Under the pieces are notes generated by a model. That model was not told where the DNA came from and did no database searches. It was given only the letters and a program-made list of their open reading frames with translations. A stretch of 64,000 bases of DNA. Source: an uncultured Lachnospiraceae bacterium (GTDB lineage Bacteria; Bacillota; Clostridia; Lachnospirales; Lachnospiraceae). How positions within the stretch are numbered: position 1 is the stretch's first letter; each line of letters opens with the position of its first letter. A program made the position numbers and the translations under genes. Of the stretch, positions 34,321 through 43,367 are shown one piece after another. Location of the stretch: NCBI GenBank assembly GCA_910588955.1, contig CAJURQ010000003.1, positions 1 to 64,000 of the forward strand, in the 5' to 3' direction.

Positions 34321-34362
34321 AAAAGAGCGGGAGGATGCGTTATGTAAACCTCTCGCTCTTTT
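34321..34362 (+). terminator. Terminator after pspC
   Basis: AAAAGAGCGGGAGG (34321-34334) pairs with CCTCTCGCTCTTTT (34349-34362) with one G-T pair. The A start and T end make it usable from both strands, serving also the convergent ECF gene. Confidence 0.8.
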
Positions 34363-34422
34363 ACACTTGAAGTTAATATGTCGAAACAGCCGTCAACGGC
34401 GCAGCTTTTAATCGGTCGAATA

Positions 34423-35004
34423 TCAGATAGTGAAGAACAACCCCGATTTTTTCAGCGCGGGTCGCACCGCGTTGTATACCAGAACCGCTACGATCGTGGA
34501 AGTCACCGCGTTGATGGAGGTGGACGCCACATTCCACGCGAGAGTCACTTCCGCGGCGGGCTTGCCCAAAATCGCCAGTTTATAAAAGTAGCCGAACAGC
34601 GGGTCGAAGATTACGTTGAACAAAAGCCCGCTCACAGCAGCGATTAAGGACCATTTGTAGACCTTTTTTGTGTCGGTCTCAGTGCTGATATGCGCGATCT
34701 TGTGGGCAATCAGTCCGGTGATTAAGCCGATGCAGAATTTCAAAATAAACGTCTTGGGCGCGTAGACCACATAGACCGGGTCGAAGAGATCGCCGATGGT
34801 CATGCCGATCGCGCCGCCAAGACCGCCGTACACGCCGCCGAGCAGCAGCGCGCCCAGCACACAGACTGCGTTCCCCAGATGGATCGAGGTGGCGTCGCCG
34901 CCGGGCAGGGGAATTTTAATCTGCAAAAAGGTGAACACCACATAGGACAATGCGGCGAAGATACCCGTAAATACAATTTTTAATAATTTCTCGTTTTTCA
35001 TCAT
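34423..35004 (-). CDS. ECF transporter S component
   Basis: A 193-aa membrane protein with about six helices. The segment SIHLGNAVCVLGALLLGGVY and the following GGAIGMTIGDLFDP match S components of the HmpT-like group (COG4720-type), which capture vitamins or precursors and share an energising EcfAAT module encoded elsewhere. The start at 35004 (MMKNEKLL) follows AAAGGCGG; longer starts add a hydrophilic tail. No TPP, FMN or other riboswitch is recognisable upstream, so the substrate stays open. Confidence 0.82.
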   Translation of the reverse strand: MMKNEKLLKIVFTGIFAALSYVVFTFLQIKIPLPGGDATSIHLGNAVCVLGALLLGGVYGGLGGAIGMTIGDLFDPVYVVYAPKTFILKFCIGLITGLIAHKIAHISTETDTKKVYKWSLIAAVSGLLFNVIFDPLFGYFYKLAILGKPAAEVTLAWNVASTSINAVTSTIVAVLVYNAVRPALKKSGLFFTI

Positions 35005-35128
35005 GCATTCCGCCTTTCCAACTTTTACTATCCCCATCTTATAGCAAACTGGCTTTTTGAAAAGTACCAATTTGCAAAATTTTTATATAACCAGTTTACT
35101 GCGCCTCCAAAGCTCCGGCATAGGTTTC

Positions 35129-35191
35129 TAAAAAAAAGATACCAAAATAACAAAAGACACCTTCATACGGGTGTCTACTTTTATTATTTTA
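35129..35191 (+). promoter_or_regulatory. T(A)8GATACC motif and hairpin upstream of the phosphorylase gene
   Basis: TAAAAAAAAGATACC (35129-35143) is identical over 15 nt to a copy at 39715-39729 before the second transporter. It is followed by AGACACC (35155-35161) pairing with GGTGTCT (35170-35176) and a T-rich stretch, a terminator-like hairpin ahead of the gene. The motif is a candidate binding site for the YesN-type regulator of this locus. Confidence 0.5.
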
Positions 35192-35259
35192 TAGGAAAGT
35201 GCGACAGGAGAGAAACAGTCAGGGCGGCTGCCCTGAGAGGAGCGGAAAGGAAGGGGCGT

Positions 35260-38200
35260 ATGAGACAGGAGCAGAAAAAATACAGGATGAAGGATTACGG
35301 CAGAAAATCAACGTTTGCAAGCTTTCTGCCGGGGATTGCGGGTCTGCACGGTATCCCTATTTGGTGCTATTATGTAAACCGAGGGCAGGGGGTTGTCAGC
35401 TTTGGCGTTGACAATAAGGATTGCGCGATCATGGAATTTTATCCCGCCCACACGGCGTACCAGAATGTGAAACGGACGGGCTTTCGTACTTTTTTGCGAA
35501 AAGACGGGAGCTATTCGGAATGCTTTTCGCAGGAAAAGTGGGAACAGGAGATGGAGATTGGCATGAACAGCCTGTCTCTTCTGGAGGAGAATGAAGAGGA
35601 GAAGCTTCGTACCAATGTGGAATACTTTATTCTGCCGGGGGAAAAGATCGGTGCGCTTGTCAGAAAGGTGTGCGTGACCAACGAGGATGAGCGGGAAATT
35701 TCGCTGGAAATTTTGGATGGGATGCCTGCGCTGATTCCTTACGGCGTGGACGCGGACAGCATGAAAAATATGACGCAGACGGCAAAAGCATGGATGCAGG
35801 CGGAGGATCTGGAAGGAAACGCGCCGTTTTTCCGCGTGCGCGCCAGTATGGATGACAGCGCGGCGGTGCGGGAGATTGCGGGAGGCAATTTTTCCTTTGC
35901 ATGTCTGGAGGACGGGACGCTGCTCGCGCCGGTTGTTGATCCGGAGGCGGTTTTTGCCTACGATTCTTCGCTCCAGACGGCGGTTCGCTTTGCGCAGGAC
36001 GGTCTTGCCGGTGTGTACGGGCAGAGACAGGCTGTGGCGAACCTTCTTCCGTGCAGCTTTTACGGCGCGGGCAGAAATCTAAAACCGGGTGAGGCGCTCA
36101 CGATCTATGAGGTGATCGGACAGGTGGAAAACAAGGAACGTCTGCGGCGTTTTCTGGCGGAAAGAAGAGACGGCGCTTATTTTGAGGAAAAGCAGGCGGA
36201 GGCGGAGAGTACGCTCAAGGAACTCTGCGGCGTTATCTCTACCAAAACCGCTTCGGAGAATTTCGATACTTACTGCCGCTATACTTTTATGGACAATATG
36301 CTCCGGGGCGGCTGTCCCATTCCTCTCGGCAACAGTAAACTCTACTATGTCTATTCCCGAAAACACGGGGATTTGGAGCGGGATTACAATTATTTTTCCA
36401 TGCTGCCGGAATTTTTCTCACAGGGAAACGGCAATTTTCGGGATGTGAACCAGAACCGCCGCTGCGACGTTTTCTTTGCGCCCTTTGTCGGCAGGGAAAA
36501 TATACGGATGTTTTACAGCCTGATTCAGCTTGACGGCTACAATCCGCTGGCGGTGGAAAAGCTGACTTACCGGCTGGACGAAGAAAAGGCAAAGACGCTC
36601 TTTGCCGAATTGGACGAGAAGGCGGCAAAAGAGCTTACGGCGTTTACGAAGAAACCGTTTACCCCGGGCGCATTGTGGGCAAAGCTTGACGATACGCTTG
36701 AAACGTGGAAGGAAACACTCTTTTATCAAGTGATAGACTTCTCGGACAGTATGGTAAACGGGAACTTCGGGGAGGGCTACTGGAGCGATCACTGGACTTA
36801 TAATCTGGATCTGATCGAGGACTATCTGGAGGTTTACCCCGACAAGGAGCGGGAGATGCTTTTCGAGGAGGAATATACCTATTTCCGGTCACAGGTTCGC
36901 ATCAACCGCCGATGCCGTCGCTATGCGGAGACGGAGAAGGGAATCCGCCAGTATCATGCATTGGATGAGGAGAGCAAAAGAGACGGCGGGGAAAAGCTCG
37001 TGCGCGCGCAGCATGGCGAAGGGGAGATTGTCTATGTCACACTGATGGAAAAGCTGGTTCTTTTGTGTGCTGCGAAGTTCGCGGCACTGGACGCTTACGG
37101 CATGGGTGTCGAGATGGAGGGCGGAAAACCAGGATGGTATGACGCGTTAAACGGACTGCCGGGGCTGTTCGGTTCTTCCATGGCGGAGACTTATGAGCTT
37201 TCAAGAATGCTCCACTATACGATTGCCGCGCTGGAAAGATTTCCGGAGGAAGTGGAAATCACGGAAGAACTTGGCGATTTTGTAGACGAACTGCGGCTGG
37301 TGGTGCGGCTGGAAAAAGACAGTCTGGGTCGTGACGGGGAAATCCTTTCTTTCTGGAACCGAATCAATGATGTGAAGGAGCTTTACTGGGAAAAGACCTA
37401 TCACGGTATTTCCGGCAGAAAGAAGACATACGCTGGCGAAATGCTGGCGGGCGCGTTAAAAGAAATGGAGGCGTTCGTGGCGCGCGGCATCGAGAAGGCA
37501 TGCGCTTTCGGGGAGGGAATCTGCCCGACGTATTTCTCCTACGAGGTCACAGACTATGAAAAGAAGGCGGACGGGATCGTGCCGCTCGGGTTCAGCGTAA
37601 AGCAGGTTCCTGCGTTTCTGGAAGGACCTGTCCGCTACCTGAAGCTGGATCTGCCGCAGGAAAAGAAGAAGGAGCTGTATGAGAACGTAAAAAACAGCGG
37701 CTTGTACGATAAAAAGCTGTCCATGTATAAGGTGAACGATTCTCTGGAGCAGGCAAGCTACGAGCTTGGCAGGGCGTGCGCTTTCACGCCGGGATGGCTG
37801 GAGAACGAGTCCATCTGGCTGCATATGGAATATAAGTATTTGCTGGAACTTCTGCGCAGCGGCATGTACGGGGAATTTTTTGAGGACTTCCACAAGGCGG
37901 CGGTGCCGTTCCTCGACCCGGCGGTTTACGGGAGGAGCATTTACGAGAACTCTTCCTTTATCGCCAGCAGCAGAAACCCCGATGAAAAGATTCACGGCAA
38001 AGGGTTTGTGGCGAGGCTTTCCGGATCCACCATCGAGTTTATCAGCATGTGGAAACTGATGATGTTCGGGCGGCATGTGTTTGCGGTGAAAAACGGCGAG
38101 CTTGTCTTTATGCCGGAACCGGCAATTCCCGCATATCTGATTCCGGAGGACGGCGTGATCGAGACGACCCTTCTGGGGGAGACGGAGGTGGCGTACCGGC

Positions 38201-38367
38201 TGGAAGAGAAGAAGGATTATATACCGGGGCAGTATGCGGTCAGAGGGATGCATTTTATCTATAAGAATAAGAACGAGGCGGATGTGGACGCCGGGTATGT
38301 CAGCGGAAAGCTGGCGGAGGATGTGCGGGCAAGGAAGGTGGAGCGCATCGAAATCCGCATCAGATAG
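35260..38367 (+). CDS. Large glycoside phosphorylase-like protein (GH94/GH161 type)
   Basis: A 1035-aa cytoplasmic protein of the type often labelled cellobiose phosphorylase. The start region STFASFLPGIAGLHGIPIWC and YYVNRGQGVVSFG are conserved in this group, and GEGYWSDHWTYNLDLIEDYL (about residues 507-526) is a core motif of the (alpha/alpha)6 barrel. Length and motifs suit the beta-glucan phosphorylase families related to GH94 (GH149/GH161), so phosphorolysis of beta-glucan oligosaccharides is likely. I could not place the catalytic Asp with certainty. The start at 35260 follows AAGGAAGGGG. It is in an operon with the GH30 gene, 18 nt apart. Confidence 0.62.
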   Translation: MRQEQKKYRMKDYGRKSTFASFLPGIAGLHGIPIWCYYVNRGQGVVSFGVDNKDCAIMEFYPAHTAYQNVKRTGFRTFLRKDGSYSECFSQEKWEQEMEIGMNSLSLLEENEEEKLRTNVEYFILPGEKIGALVRKVCVTNEDEREISLEILDGMPALIPYGVDADSMKNMTQTAKAWMQAEDLEGNAPFFRVRASMDDSAAVREIAGGNFSFACLEDGTLLAPVVDPEAVFAYDSSLQTAVRFAQDGLAGVYGQRQAVANLLPCSFYGAGRNLKPGEALTIYEVIGQVENKERLRRFLAERRDGAYFEEKQAEAESTLKELCGVISTKTASENFDTYCRYTFMDNMLRGGCPIPLGNSKLYYVYSRKHGDLERDYNYFSMLPEFFSQGNGNFRDVNQNRRCDVFFAPFVGRENIRMFYSLIQLDGYNPLAVEKLTYRLDEEKAKTLFAELDEKAAKELTAFTKKPFTPGALWAKLDDTLETWKETLFYQVIDFSDSMVNGNFGEGYWSDHWTYNLDLIEDYLEVYPDKEREMLFEEEYTYFRSQVRINRRCRRYAETEKGIRQYHALDEESKRDGGEKLVRAQHGEGEIVYVTLMEKLVLLCAAKFAALDAYGMGVEMEGGKPGWYDALNGLPGLFGSSMAETYELSRMLHYTIAALERFPEEVEITEELGDFVDELRLVVRLEKDSLGRDGEILSFWNRINDVKELYWEKTYHGISGRKKTYAGEMLAGALKEMEAFVARGIEKACAFGEGICPTYFSYEVTDYEKKADGIVPLGFSVKQVPAFLEGPVRYLKLDLPQEKKKELYENVKNSGLYDKKLSMYKVNDSLEQASYELGRACAFTPGWLENESIWLHMEYKYLLELLRSGMYGEFFEDFHKAAVPFLDPAVYGRSIYENSSFIASSRNPDEKIHGKGFVARLSGSTIEFISMWKLMMFGRHVFAVKNGELVFMPEPAIPAYLIPEDGVIETTLLGETEVAYRLEEKKDYIPGQYAVRGMHFIYKNKNEADVDAGYVSGKLAEDVRARKVERIEIRIR

Positions 38368-38385
38368 AAAGGACAGGAGAAAGAC

Positions 38386-39717
38386 ATGAAAAAAATAAGA
38401 GAATATGTGACAGATTACAATGTTGGAAAATTCTGGGAGGAGACGGTGTGCGACGCAGGAGAGATGCAGGACTGTATGCACGTGGTCAATGTGTACCCGG
38501 ATGTGACGTATCAGACGATGAGGGGCTTTGGCGGTGCATTTACGGAGAGCGCGGCGCACAATTACGCGGGTATGAGCGATGCGCGGAAGAAGGAAATGAT
38601 ACAGGCGTACTTCGGTGAGGGCGGTCTTCGGTACAATCTGGGACGACTTCATATGGGAAGCTGTGATTTCGCGCTGGGGAATTACGCTTATGTGGAAGAA
38701 GGAGATGAGGAGCTTAAAACTTTCTCGATTGCCCATGACGAGAAGGAGATTCTGCCCCTGATAAAGGACGCGCAGGAGGCATACGGGGAGAAGATGGCGT
38801 TTATGGCGGCTCCGTGGTCTCCCCCGGCATTTATGAAGACCAACGGGGAGATGAACCATGGCGGAAAGTTAAAGGAAGAATATTATCAGGCATGGGCGGC
38901 GTATTTCGTGAAGTTTATCGAGGCTTACAAGCAGGCAGGCGTAACTGTTGATTTCCTGACGACGCAGAATGAGCCGATGGCGGTGCAGACTTGGGATTCC
39001 TGCATTTATACGTCCGAGGAGGAAGCGCTCTTTGTGCGGGACTATTTGGGACCGGCGTTAGAGCAGGCGGGATTTGCCGATACGGGCATTTATGTGTGGG
39101 ATCACAACAAGGAGGAGGCGTACCAGCGCTTTAAGGAAGTCGTGGCGGATGAACGGACAAAGAAATATGTAAGAGGCGCGGCGGTGCACTGGTACACGGG
39201 CGATCATTTTGAGGCGGCAGAGCTGATACGGAAACAGTACCCGGACAAGGAAGTGTTTTTCACGGAAGGGTGTGTGGAGTATTCCCGCTTTGCGGATTCG
39301 GGTGAGGTGGAGAAGGCGGAAATGTACGCCCACGATATTATGGGCAATCTGAATGCGGGCGTCAGCGCATCCTTTGACTGGAACCTGTTTCTGGACGCGG
39401 AGGGAGGACCAAACCACGTGGGAAACTTCTGTGCCGCGCCGATTATGTGCAATCCCGGAGAGGACACCTTTGAAAAACGCCTGTCCTACTATTATATCGG
39501 GCATTTCAGCCGCTACGTCGAGCCGGGGGCAGTCAGAGTCGGCATGACGCGCTACAGCGACGCGGTGGAAGCGGCGGCTTTCTTAAACCCGGGCGGGGAG
39601 CGTGTGCTTGTTCTGTTAAATAAGTCGGACAAAGAGGTGCCGGTGACGGTCAGGGAAGCGGGATACGGAATGGAAACCATGTTGACGCCGCATTCCATTC
39701 ATACAATCTGCTACTAA
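38386..39717 (+). CDS. GH30 family beta-glycosidase
   Basis: A 443-aa GH30 (beta/alpha)8-barrel enzyme with the family's C-terminal beta-side domain. Signatures are TMRGFGGAFTESAA near residue 46, acid/base E196 in TTQNEP and nucleophile E294 in FFTEGC. No signal peptide, so it should cut imported oligosaccharides. GH30 members act on beta-1,6-glucan, glucosylceramide-like and other beta-linkages; with the beta-glucan-type phosphorylase upstream, a beta-glucosidic substrate is most likely. AGGACAGGAG lies upstream. Confidence 0.88.
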   Translation: MKKIREYVTDYNVGKFWEETVCDAGEMQDCMHVVNVYPDVTYQTMRGFGGAFTESAAHNYAGMSDARKKEMIQAYFGEGGLRYNLGRLHMGSCDFALGNYAYVEEGDEELKTFSIAHDEKEILPLIKDAQEAYGEKMAFMAAPWSPPAFMKTNGEMNHGGKLKEEYYQAWAAYFVKFIEAYKQAGVTVDFLTTQNEPMAVQTWDSCIYTSEEEALFVRDYLGPALEQAGFADTGIYVWDHNKEEAYQRFKEVVADERTKKYVRGAAVHWYTGDHFEAAELIRKQYPDKEVFFTEGCVEYSRFADSGEVEKAEMYAHDIMGNLNAGVSASFDWNLFLDAEGGPNHVGNFCAAPIMCNPGEDTFEKRLSYYYIGHFSRYVEPGAVRVGMTRYSDAVEAAAFLNPGGERVLVLLNKSDKEVPVTVREAGYGMETMLTPHSIHTICY

Positions 39718-39776
39718 AAAAAAGATACCTTTGTAAAATTTGGGTCATTTATACCAAATGAGGCGGATTCTATAAT
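39715..39776 (+). promoter_or_regulatory. Regulatory region of the second sugar transporter
   Basis: The 15-nt motif TAAAAAAAAGATACC (39715-39729) overlaps the GH30 stop codon. A second partial copy, ATACCAAA, is at about 39751-39758. TATAAT (39771-39776) is a good -10 but no -35 is recognisable, which fits an activator bound at the motif. Confidence 0.55.
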
Positions 39777-39840
39777 CTAAGTATCAGCTGACAACAAGGC
39801 AATATGAACAAAAGCGGAAAACAAAAAAGGAGGATATGTT

Positions 39841-41292
39841 ATGAAACTGAAAAAACTGATTTCCCTTATGCTCGCAGGAGCAATGGTGTTTAGCATGACG
39901 GCGTGCGGCGGCAGCGACGGCGCTTCTTCCGACAGCGGTGCGGCAGCGGATTCCGGCACGGCGAGTGCGGACGCAGGCGATGCGGGTGACACGGGCGATG
40001 CAGGTGCGGCGGATGAGACGCCCGCATCGAGCGGCGACAAGCTGGTAGTCTGGACACTGGCAAAGGATTTGGAGCAGTTCGCGGAGTATTATAAGGAAAA
40101 GACCGGCACTGAGGTGGAGACGGTGGTGATTGAGCCGGCAAACTATGTGACTAAGGTGCAGACGGCGCTTAACGGCGGACAGAAAGAGCCGGATATCATC
40201 GTGGGCGAGCCGCAGATGTTAGAGGATTTCTACGAGGCAGGCTACTTTGAGGATCTGAATCAGGCGCCTTACAACGCGCAGGATTACGCGGACCAGATCG
40301 TGGATTATGTGTGGGATGTGGGACAGGATGCGGACGGCATTCAGAGAGCGATCTCCTACCAGATTACCCCGGCGGGCATCTATTATAGAAGAGACATTGC
40401 CCAGACGGTGTTCGGCACGGACGATCCGAACGAGATCGGACAGTTGTTCGCGGATTACCCGACCATTATGGAGACGGCGCGGACCTTGAAGGACGCGGGC
40501 TATCGTATTTTCGCTTCCGATGCGGAGATCAACTATTTCTCCGGCGACTCCGCGTGGGTTATCGACGGCGTGCTGAACGTGGATCAGGGCAGAAAGGATT
40601 ATCAGGATCTGTGTATTTACCTGTATCAGGATGATCTGACAGCTTACGCGAACCAGTGGTCAACCCCTTGGTATCAGGCGATGGCGGGCGAGGTGCCGAT
40701 CCTGACTGCGGATATCCAGAACTATGCGGATGACTCCGTGGACGTATGGGATGCGGAAGGTTTTGCTGAGGCGACCAAGGATCTGGACAAGACGGAGGTG
40801 TTTGCTTTCGGTCTTCCTTCATGGGGCGTGCTGACCATGAGAGATAACGTGCAGGGCACTTCCGGCAAGTGGGGCGTGTGCTCCGGCCCGGCTTACGGTT
40901 TCGGCGGTGGTACCTTCATCGGTATTTCCTCCCAGTCCGAGAGAAAAGAACAAGCGTGGGATTTCCTAAAATTCTGTACACTGAACGAGGACACCGCAAA
41001 CTGGTGGATTGAGAAGTCCGAGGGCGATACCGTATCCCTGATTCCCGTATTGGAAGCACACGCGGAAGACAAGAACGAGGTTTACGGCGGACAGCAGCTC
41101 TACAAGTTCTGGCTGGAGCAGGCACAGGGAATCGACTACTCCAAGGTGACCAGATACGACAAGTTCATCGGTGACGAGTGGGGAAGAGCGACCACGGCGA
41201 TCAAGACCGGCGAAATGAACAAGGAAGAGGCATGGAACAATTTCTATGATCAGGTCGAGGCTACATATCCGGAGATCACGGTAAACAGATAA
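39841..41292 (+). CDS. CUT1 sugar ABC transporter substrate-binding lipoprotein
   Basis: A 483-aa extracellular solute-binding protein with a lipoprotein signal (MTAC, Cys22), an Ala/Ser/Asp/Gly-rich linker of about 40 residues, and a family-1 sugar-binding domain. It starts behind AAAGGAGGA. It precedes two permeases and follows the phosphorylase and GH30 genes, so it probably binds the beta-glucan oligosaccharides they degrade. It is clearly a paralogue of the binding protein at 8074 in its signal peptide but differs in the ligand domain. Confidence 0.9.
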   Translation: MKLKKLISLMLAGAMVFSMTACGGSDGASSDSGAAADSGTASADAGDAGDTGDAGAADETPASSGDKLVVWTLAKDLEQFAEYYKEKTGTEVETVVIEPANYVTKVQTALNGGQKEPDIIVGEPQMLEDFYEAGYFEDLNQAPYNAQDYADQIVDYVWDVGQDADGIQRAISYQITPAGIYYRRDIAQTVFGTDDPNEIGQLFADYPTIMETARTLKDAGYRIFASDAEINYFSGDSAWVIDGVLNVDQGRKDYQDLCIYLYQDDLTAYANQWSTPWYQAMAGEVPILTADIQNYADDSVDVWDAEGFAEATKDLDKTEVFAFGLPSWGVLTMRDNVQGTSGKWGVCSGPAYGFGGGTFIGISSQSERKEQAWDFLKFCTLNEDTANWWIEKSEGDTVSLIPVLEAHAEDKNEVYGGQQLYKFWLEQAQGIDYSKVTRYDKFIGDEWGRATTAIKTGEMNKEEAWNNFYDQVEATYPEITVNR

Positions 41293-41306
41293 TGATTGAG
41301 GGGAGG

Positions 41307-41331
41307 AGGGGGCAGCAATGCGCAGCCCCCT
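41307..41331 (+). other. GC-rich hairpin between binding protein and permease
   Basis: AGGGGGC (41307-41313) pairs with GCCCCCT (41325-41331) around an 11-nt loop, with a short TTT after it. It sits 15 nt past the binding-protein stop and probably protects its mRNA or reduces read-through into the permeases. Confidence 0.6.
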
Positions 41332-41355
41332 TTACCTTGTGGGACGGAGGGAACT

Positions 41356-42279
41356 ATGGCAAAGACAAATGTGGGGAAACCTAAAAAGAGAAATCTGAAT
41401 CGTATGGCATATCTGTTTGTGCTGCCCTTTGTGATCGTCTTTCTGACGTTCAGCGTATACCCGGTGTTCCGTACACTGTATCTGAGTTTCACCAGCTATA
41501 AAGGTTTCGGGGACGCGAAATGGGCGGGGCTTGCCAACTACATAAGAGTATTTAAGGATAAGTTTTTTTGGAAAGCGCTTGGAAACACGGTTAAGATCTG
41601 GGGCGTGAATATTATATTACAGTTAGGTCTGGCATTTCTGCTGACGGTGATTTTCAGCGACATCAAATACAAGATACGGGGACTTTCGGTATTCCGGGCG
41701 GTATACTATCTGCCGAACCTGATCGCGGCGACTTCCGTGGCTTTTCTGTTTAAGACGCTGCTTGACTGGAAGTACGGCAGCTTTAACCAGCTTCTGCTGA
41801 CGCTGGGGGTCGCGAAGGAGCAGATCAACTGGCTGGGGTCCACGTCCACCGCGCCCTATGTGATCTCGGTGATCGGCGCATGGATGTGGTTCGGCAATTC
41901 CTTTATCATGCTGATGGCGGGCGTGCAGGGCATCCCGACAGACTATTTCGAGGCGGCGGCAATCGACGGCGCGGGCAGATGGAAGGTGTTTGCCCAAATT
42001 ACGATCCCGCTGCTTCGGCCTATTATGTTGTATGTATTCGTGACATCCCTGATCGGCGGACTGCAGCTTTTCGATCTGCCTTTCCTGATGAACGGCGTGG
42101 CGCCGAACACGGCGGGCGAGCCTTCCGGGTGTCTGCAGACGGCAGTCATGTATCTTTACAAGTTCGGTTTTGAGACGCATCAGGTGGGGTACGCTTCGGC
42201 GATCGCCTACACATTGTTCTTTATCATCCTGATCGTGTCCATCATCCAGTTTAAGACTTTGGGAAGGGAGGAAGATTAA
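41356..42279 (+). CDS. CUT1 sugar ABC transporter permease, MalF-like
   Basis: A 307-aa permease with six membrane segments and the EAA loop (FEAAAIDGAGRWKVFAQITI, about residues 197-216). The start at 41356 (MAKTNVGKPK) is chosen for GGAGGGA; the in-frame ATG at 41296... region upstream would be translated through the hairpin. The next permease begins 1 nt after its stop codon. Confidence 0.9.
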   Translation: MAKTNVGKPKKRNLNRMAYLFVLPFVIVFLTFSVYPVFRTLYLSFTSYKGFGDAKWAGLANYIRVFKDKFFWKALGNTVKIWGVNIILQLGLAFLLTVIFSDIKYKIRGLSVFRAVYYLPNLIAATSVAFLFKTLLDWKYGSFNQLLLTLGVAKEQINWLGSTSTAPYVISVIGAWMWFGNSFIMLMAGVQGIPTDYFEAAAIDGAGRWKVFAQITIPLLRPIMLYVFVTSLIGGLQLFDLPFLMNGVAPNTAGEPSGCLQTAVMYLYKFGFETHQVGYASAIAYTLFFIILIVSIIQFKTLGREED

Positions 42280-42280
42280 T

Positions 42281-43114
42281 ATGACTACGACTGTCAAGAT
42301 TAAAAGAGGAATCATTTATCTGTGCCTGATCCTGCTTGCGGCGATCTGCTTCCTTCCGTTTTTATTAATGATCGTGAACGCCACAAGAAGCGGCGTGGAG
42401 ATCACCCACTCCTTCACGCTGATACCCAGCAGCCATCTGGGGGAGAACTGGGAGGCGCTGTTTGCTTATGTGAATCTGTTTAAAGGCTTTAAAAACAGTC
42501 TGCTGGTGGCGATTCCGGCTACCATACTGACGGCGTACTTCTCGTCGATCACGGCGTATGCCATGGCGGTATACCGCTTCAAAGGAAATGCATGGCTGTT
42601 TAAGATACTTGTGGTGTTTATGATGATTCCGGCGCAGCTGAGTCTGATTGGTTTTTACAATCTCTGTCAGAAGCTGCATATGGTGGACTCCTATCTGCCT
42701 CTGATCATTCCGGCAATCGCGTCGCCGGGCACGGTGTTTTTCTTGAGACAGTATGTGCAGTCCACGCTGTCAAAGGCGCTTTTGGAGGCGGCGAGAATTG
42801 ACGGAGCGGGAGAGTTACATATTTTCCACAAGATTGTACTGCCGATCATGGCGCCCGGTATCGCGACCATGTCGATCGGCGCCTTCATCGGCAACTGGAA
42901 CAACTATCTGGTGCCGTTGATCCTGTTAAACACGCCGGATAAGATGACGCTGCCGGTGATGATCAGCACGCTGAACGCGGCGACGGACCTGCAGAAGAAC
43001 CAAGGGGCGATCTACCTCGGCGTCGCGATCTCCGTGGTACCGATCCTGATTGTGTTCTGCTTCTGCTCGAAGTACATTATCAGCAGTATTACGGCGGGAA
43101 GTGTGAAAGAGTAG
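42281..43114 (+). CDS. CUT1 sugar ABC transporter permease, MalG-like
   Basis: A 277-aa partner permease with six predicted helices, the EAA loop LEAARIDGAGELHIFHKIVL, and the MalG-type C terminus ending ITAGSVKE. GGGAGG lies in the end of the upstream gene. As in the first transporter, no ATPase gene accompanies it. Confidence 0.9.
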   Translation: MTTTVKIKRGIIYLCLILLAAICFLPFLLMIVNATRSGVEITHSFTLIPSSHLGENWEALFAYVNLFKGFKNSLLVAIPATILTAYFSSITAYAMAVYRFKGNAWLFKILVVFMMIPAQLSLIGFYNLCQKLHMVDSYLPLIIPAIASPGTVFFLRQYVQSTLSKALLEAARIDGAGELHIFHKIVLPIMAPGIATMSIGAFIGNWNNYLVPLILLNTPDKMTLPVMISTLNAATDLQKNQGAIYLGVAISVVPILIVFCFCSKYIISSITAGSVKE

Positions 43115-43133
43115 AGGGAGAAGAGAAAAGCTA

Positions 43134-43262
43134 TTGACGGAAATACTGATAAGTGCTAACATATTTTATAGAAAAAGGTGTTACCGTAAAGCAACGGTTC
43201 GCCTCGGTTAAGTGTAAATCAAAAAAAGCAACCTAACTTTGGTCGGGGCGGTTGCTTTTTTG
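43134..43262 (+). ncRNA. Putative antisense RNA of a type I toxin-antitoxin locus
   Basis: A promoter (TTGACG 43134-43139, 17 nt, TAACAT 43157-43162) would start an RNA near 43168 that ends at the bidirectional terminator at 43221-43262, about 95 nt with no ORF. It carries GGTGTTACC (43177-43185) and CGGTTCGCC (43195-43203), which recur inverted at 43469-43497 in the leader of the opposite transcript. Its 3' end overlaps the end of the small hydrophobic ORF on the minus strand. The layout resembles par/Fst-type loci. The RNA itself is predicted only. Confidence 0.4.
43221..43262. terminator. Bidirectional terminator shared by convergent transcripts
   Basis: AAAAAAAGCAACC (43221-43233) pairs with GGTTGCTTTTTT (43250-43261). 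The A run on one side and T run on the other make it a terminator on both strands. Confidence 0.8.
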
Positions 43263-43367
43263 ATGTCTTTTATTTCTTCCGGTCTGTCGGATACTGATTA
43301 TCGTGACAATGATACTGATGGCCGTCACTACAATACCGGCAAGTTCCAAAATCATTCCGAATACCAA
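43233..43367 (-). CDS. Small hydrophobic peptide, putative type I toxin
   Basis: From TTG at 43367 (GAAGG 9 nt upstream) the ORF encodes 44 aa; from the ATG at 43355 it encodes 40 aa. The sequence has a single hydrophobic helix (LELAGIVVTAISIIVTIISI) followed by a short basic tail (RQTGRNKRHQK), the usual form of membrane-acting type I toxins and holin-like toxins. Its stop codon is inside the shared terminator. A promoter on the minus strand (TTGTAA at 43528-43523, TAAAAT at 43506-43501) would give a leader of about 125 nt with stems such as GCGAAC/GTTCGC and CTTCC/GGAAG, typical of translation-controlled toxins. No homologue was searched. Confidence 0.5.
   Translation of the reverse strand: MVFGMILELAGIVVTAISIIVTIISIRQTGRNKRHQKSNRPDQS

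Noticed and set aside
34008..34348. Three copies of GTTATGTAAA around pspC
   Set aside because: One is in the terminator loop and the others are in ordinary spacer; they are too short and unplaced relative to a promoter to call a site.
35005..35128. Vitamin riboswitch upstream of the ECF S component
   Set aside because: No TPP, FMN, cobalamin or other conserved core could be found; only an AAACTGG/CCAGTTT pair (35046-35096).
37456..38859. 467-aa minus-strand ORF spanning the phosphorylase and GH30 genes
   Set aside because: It is antisense to two well-supported genes and has shadow-type composition and no domain.
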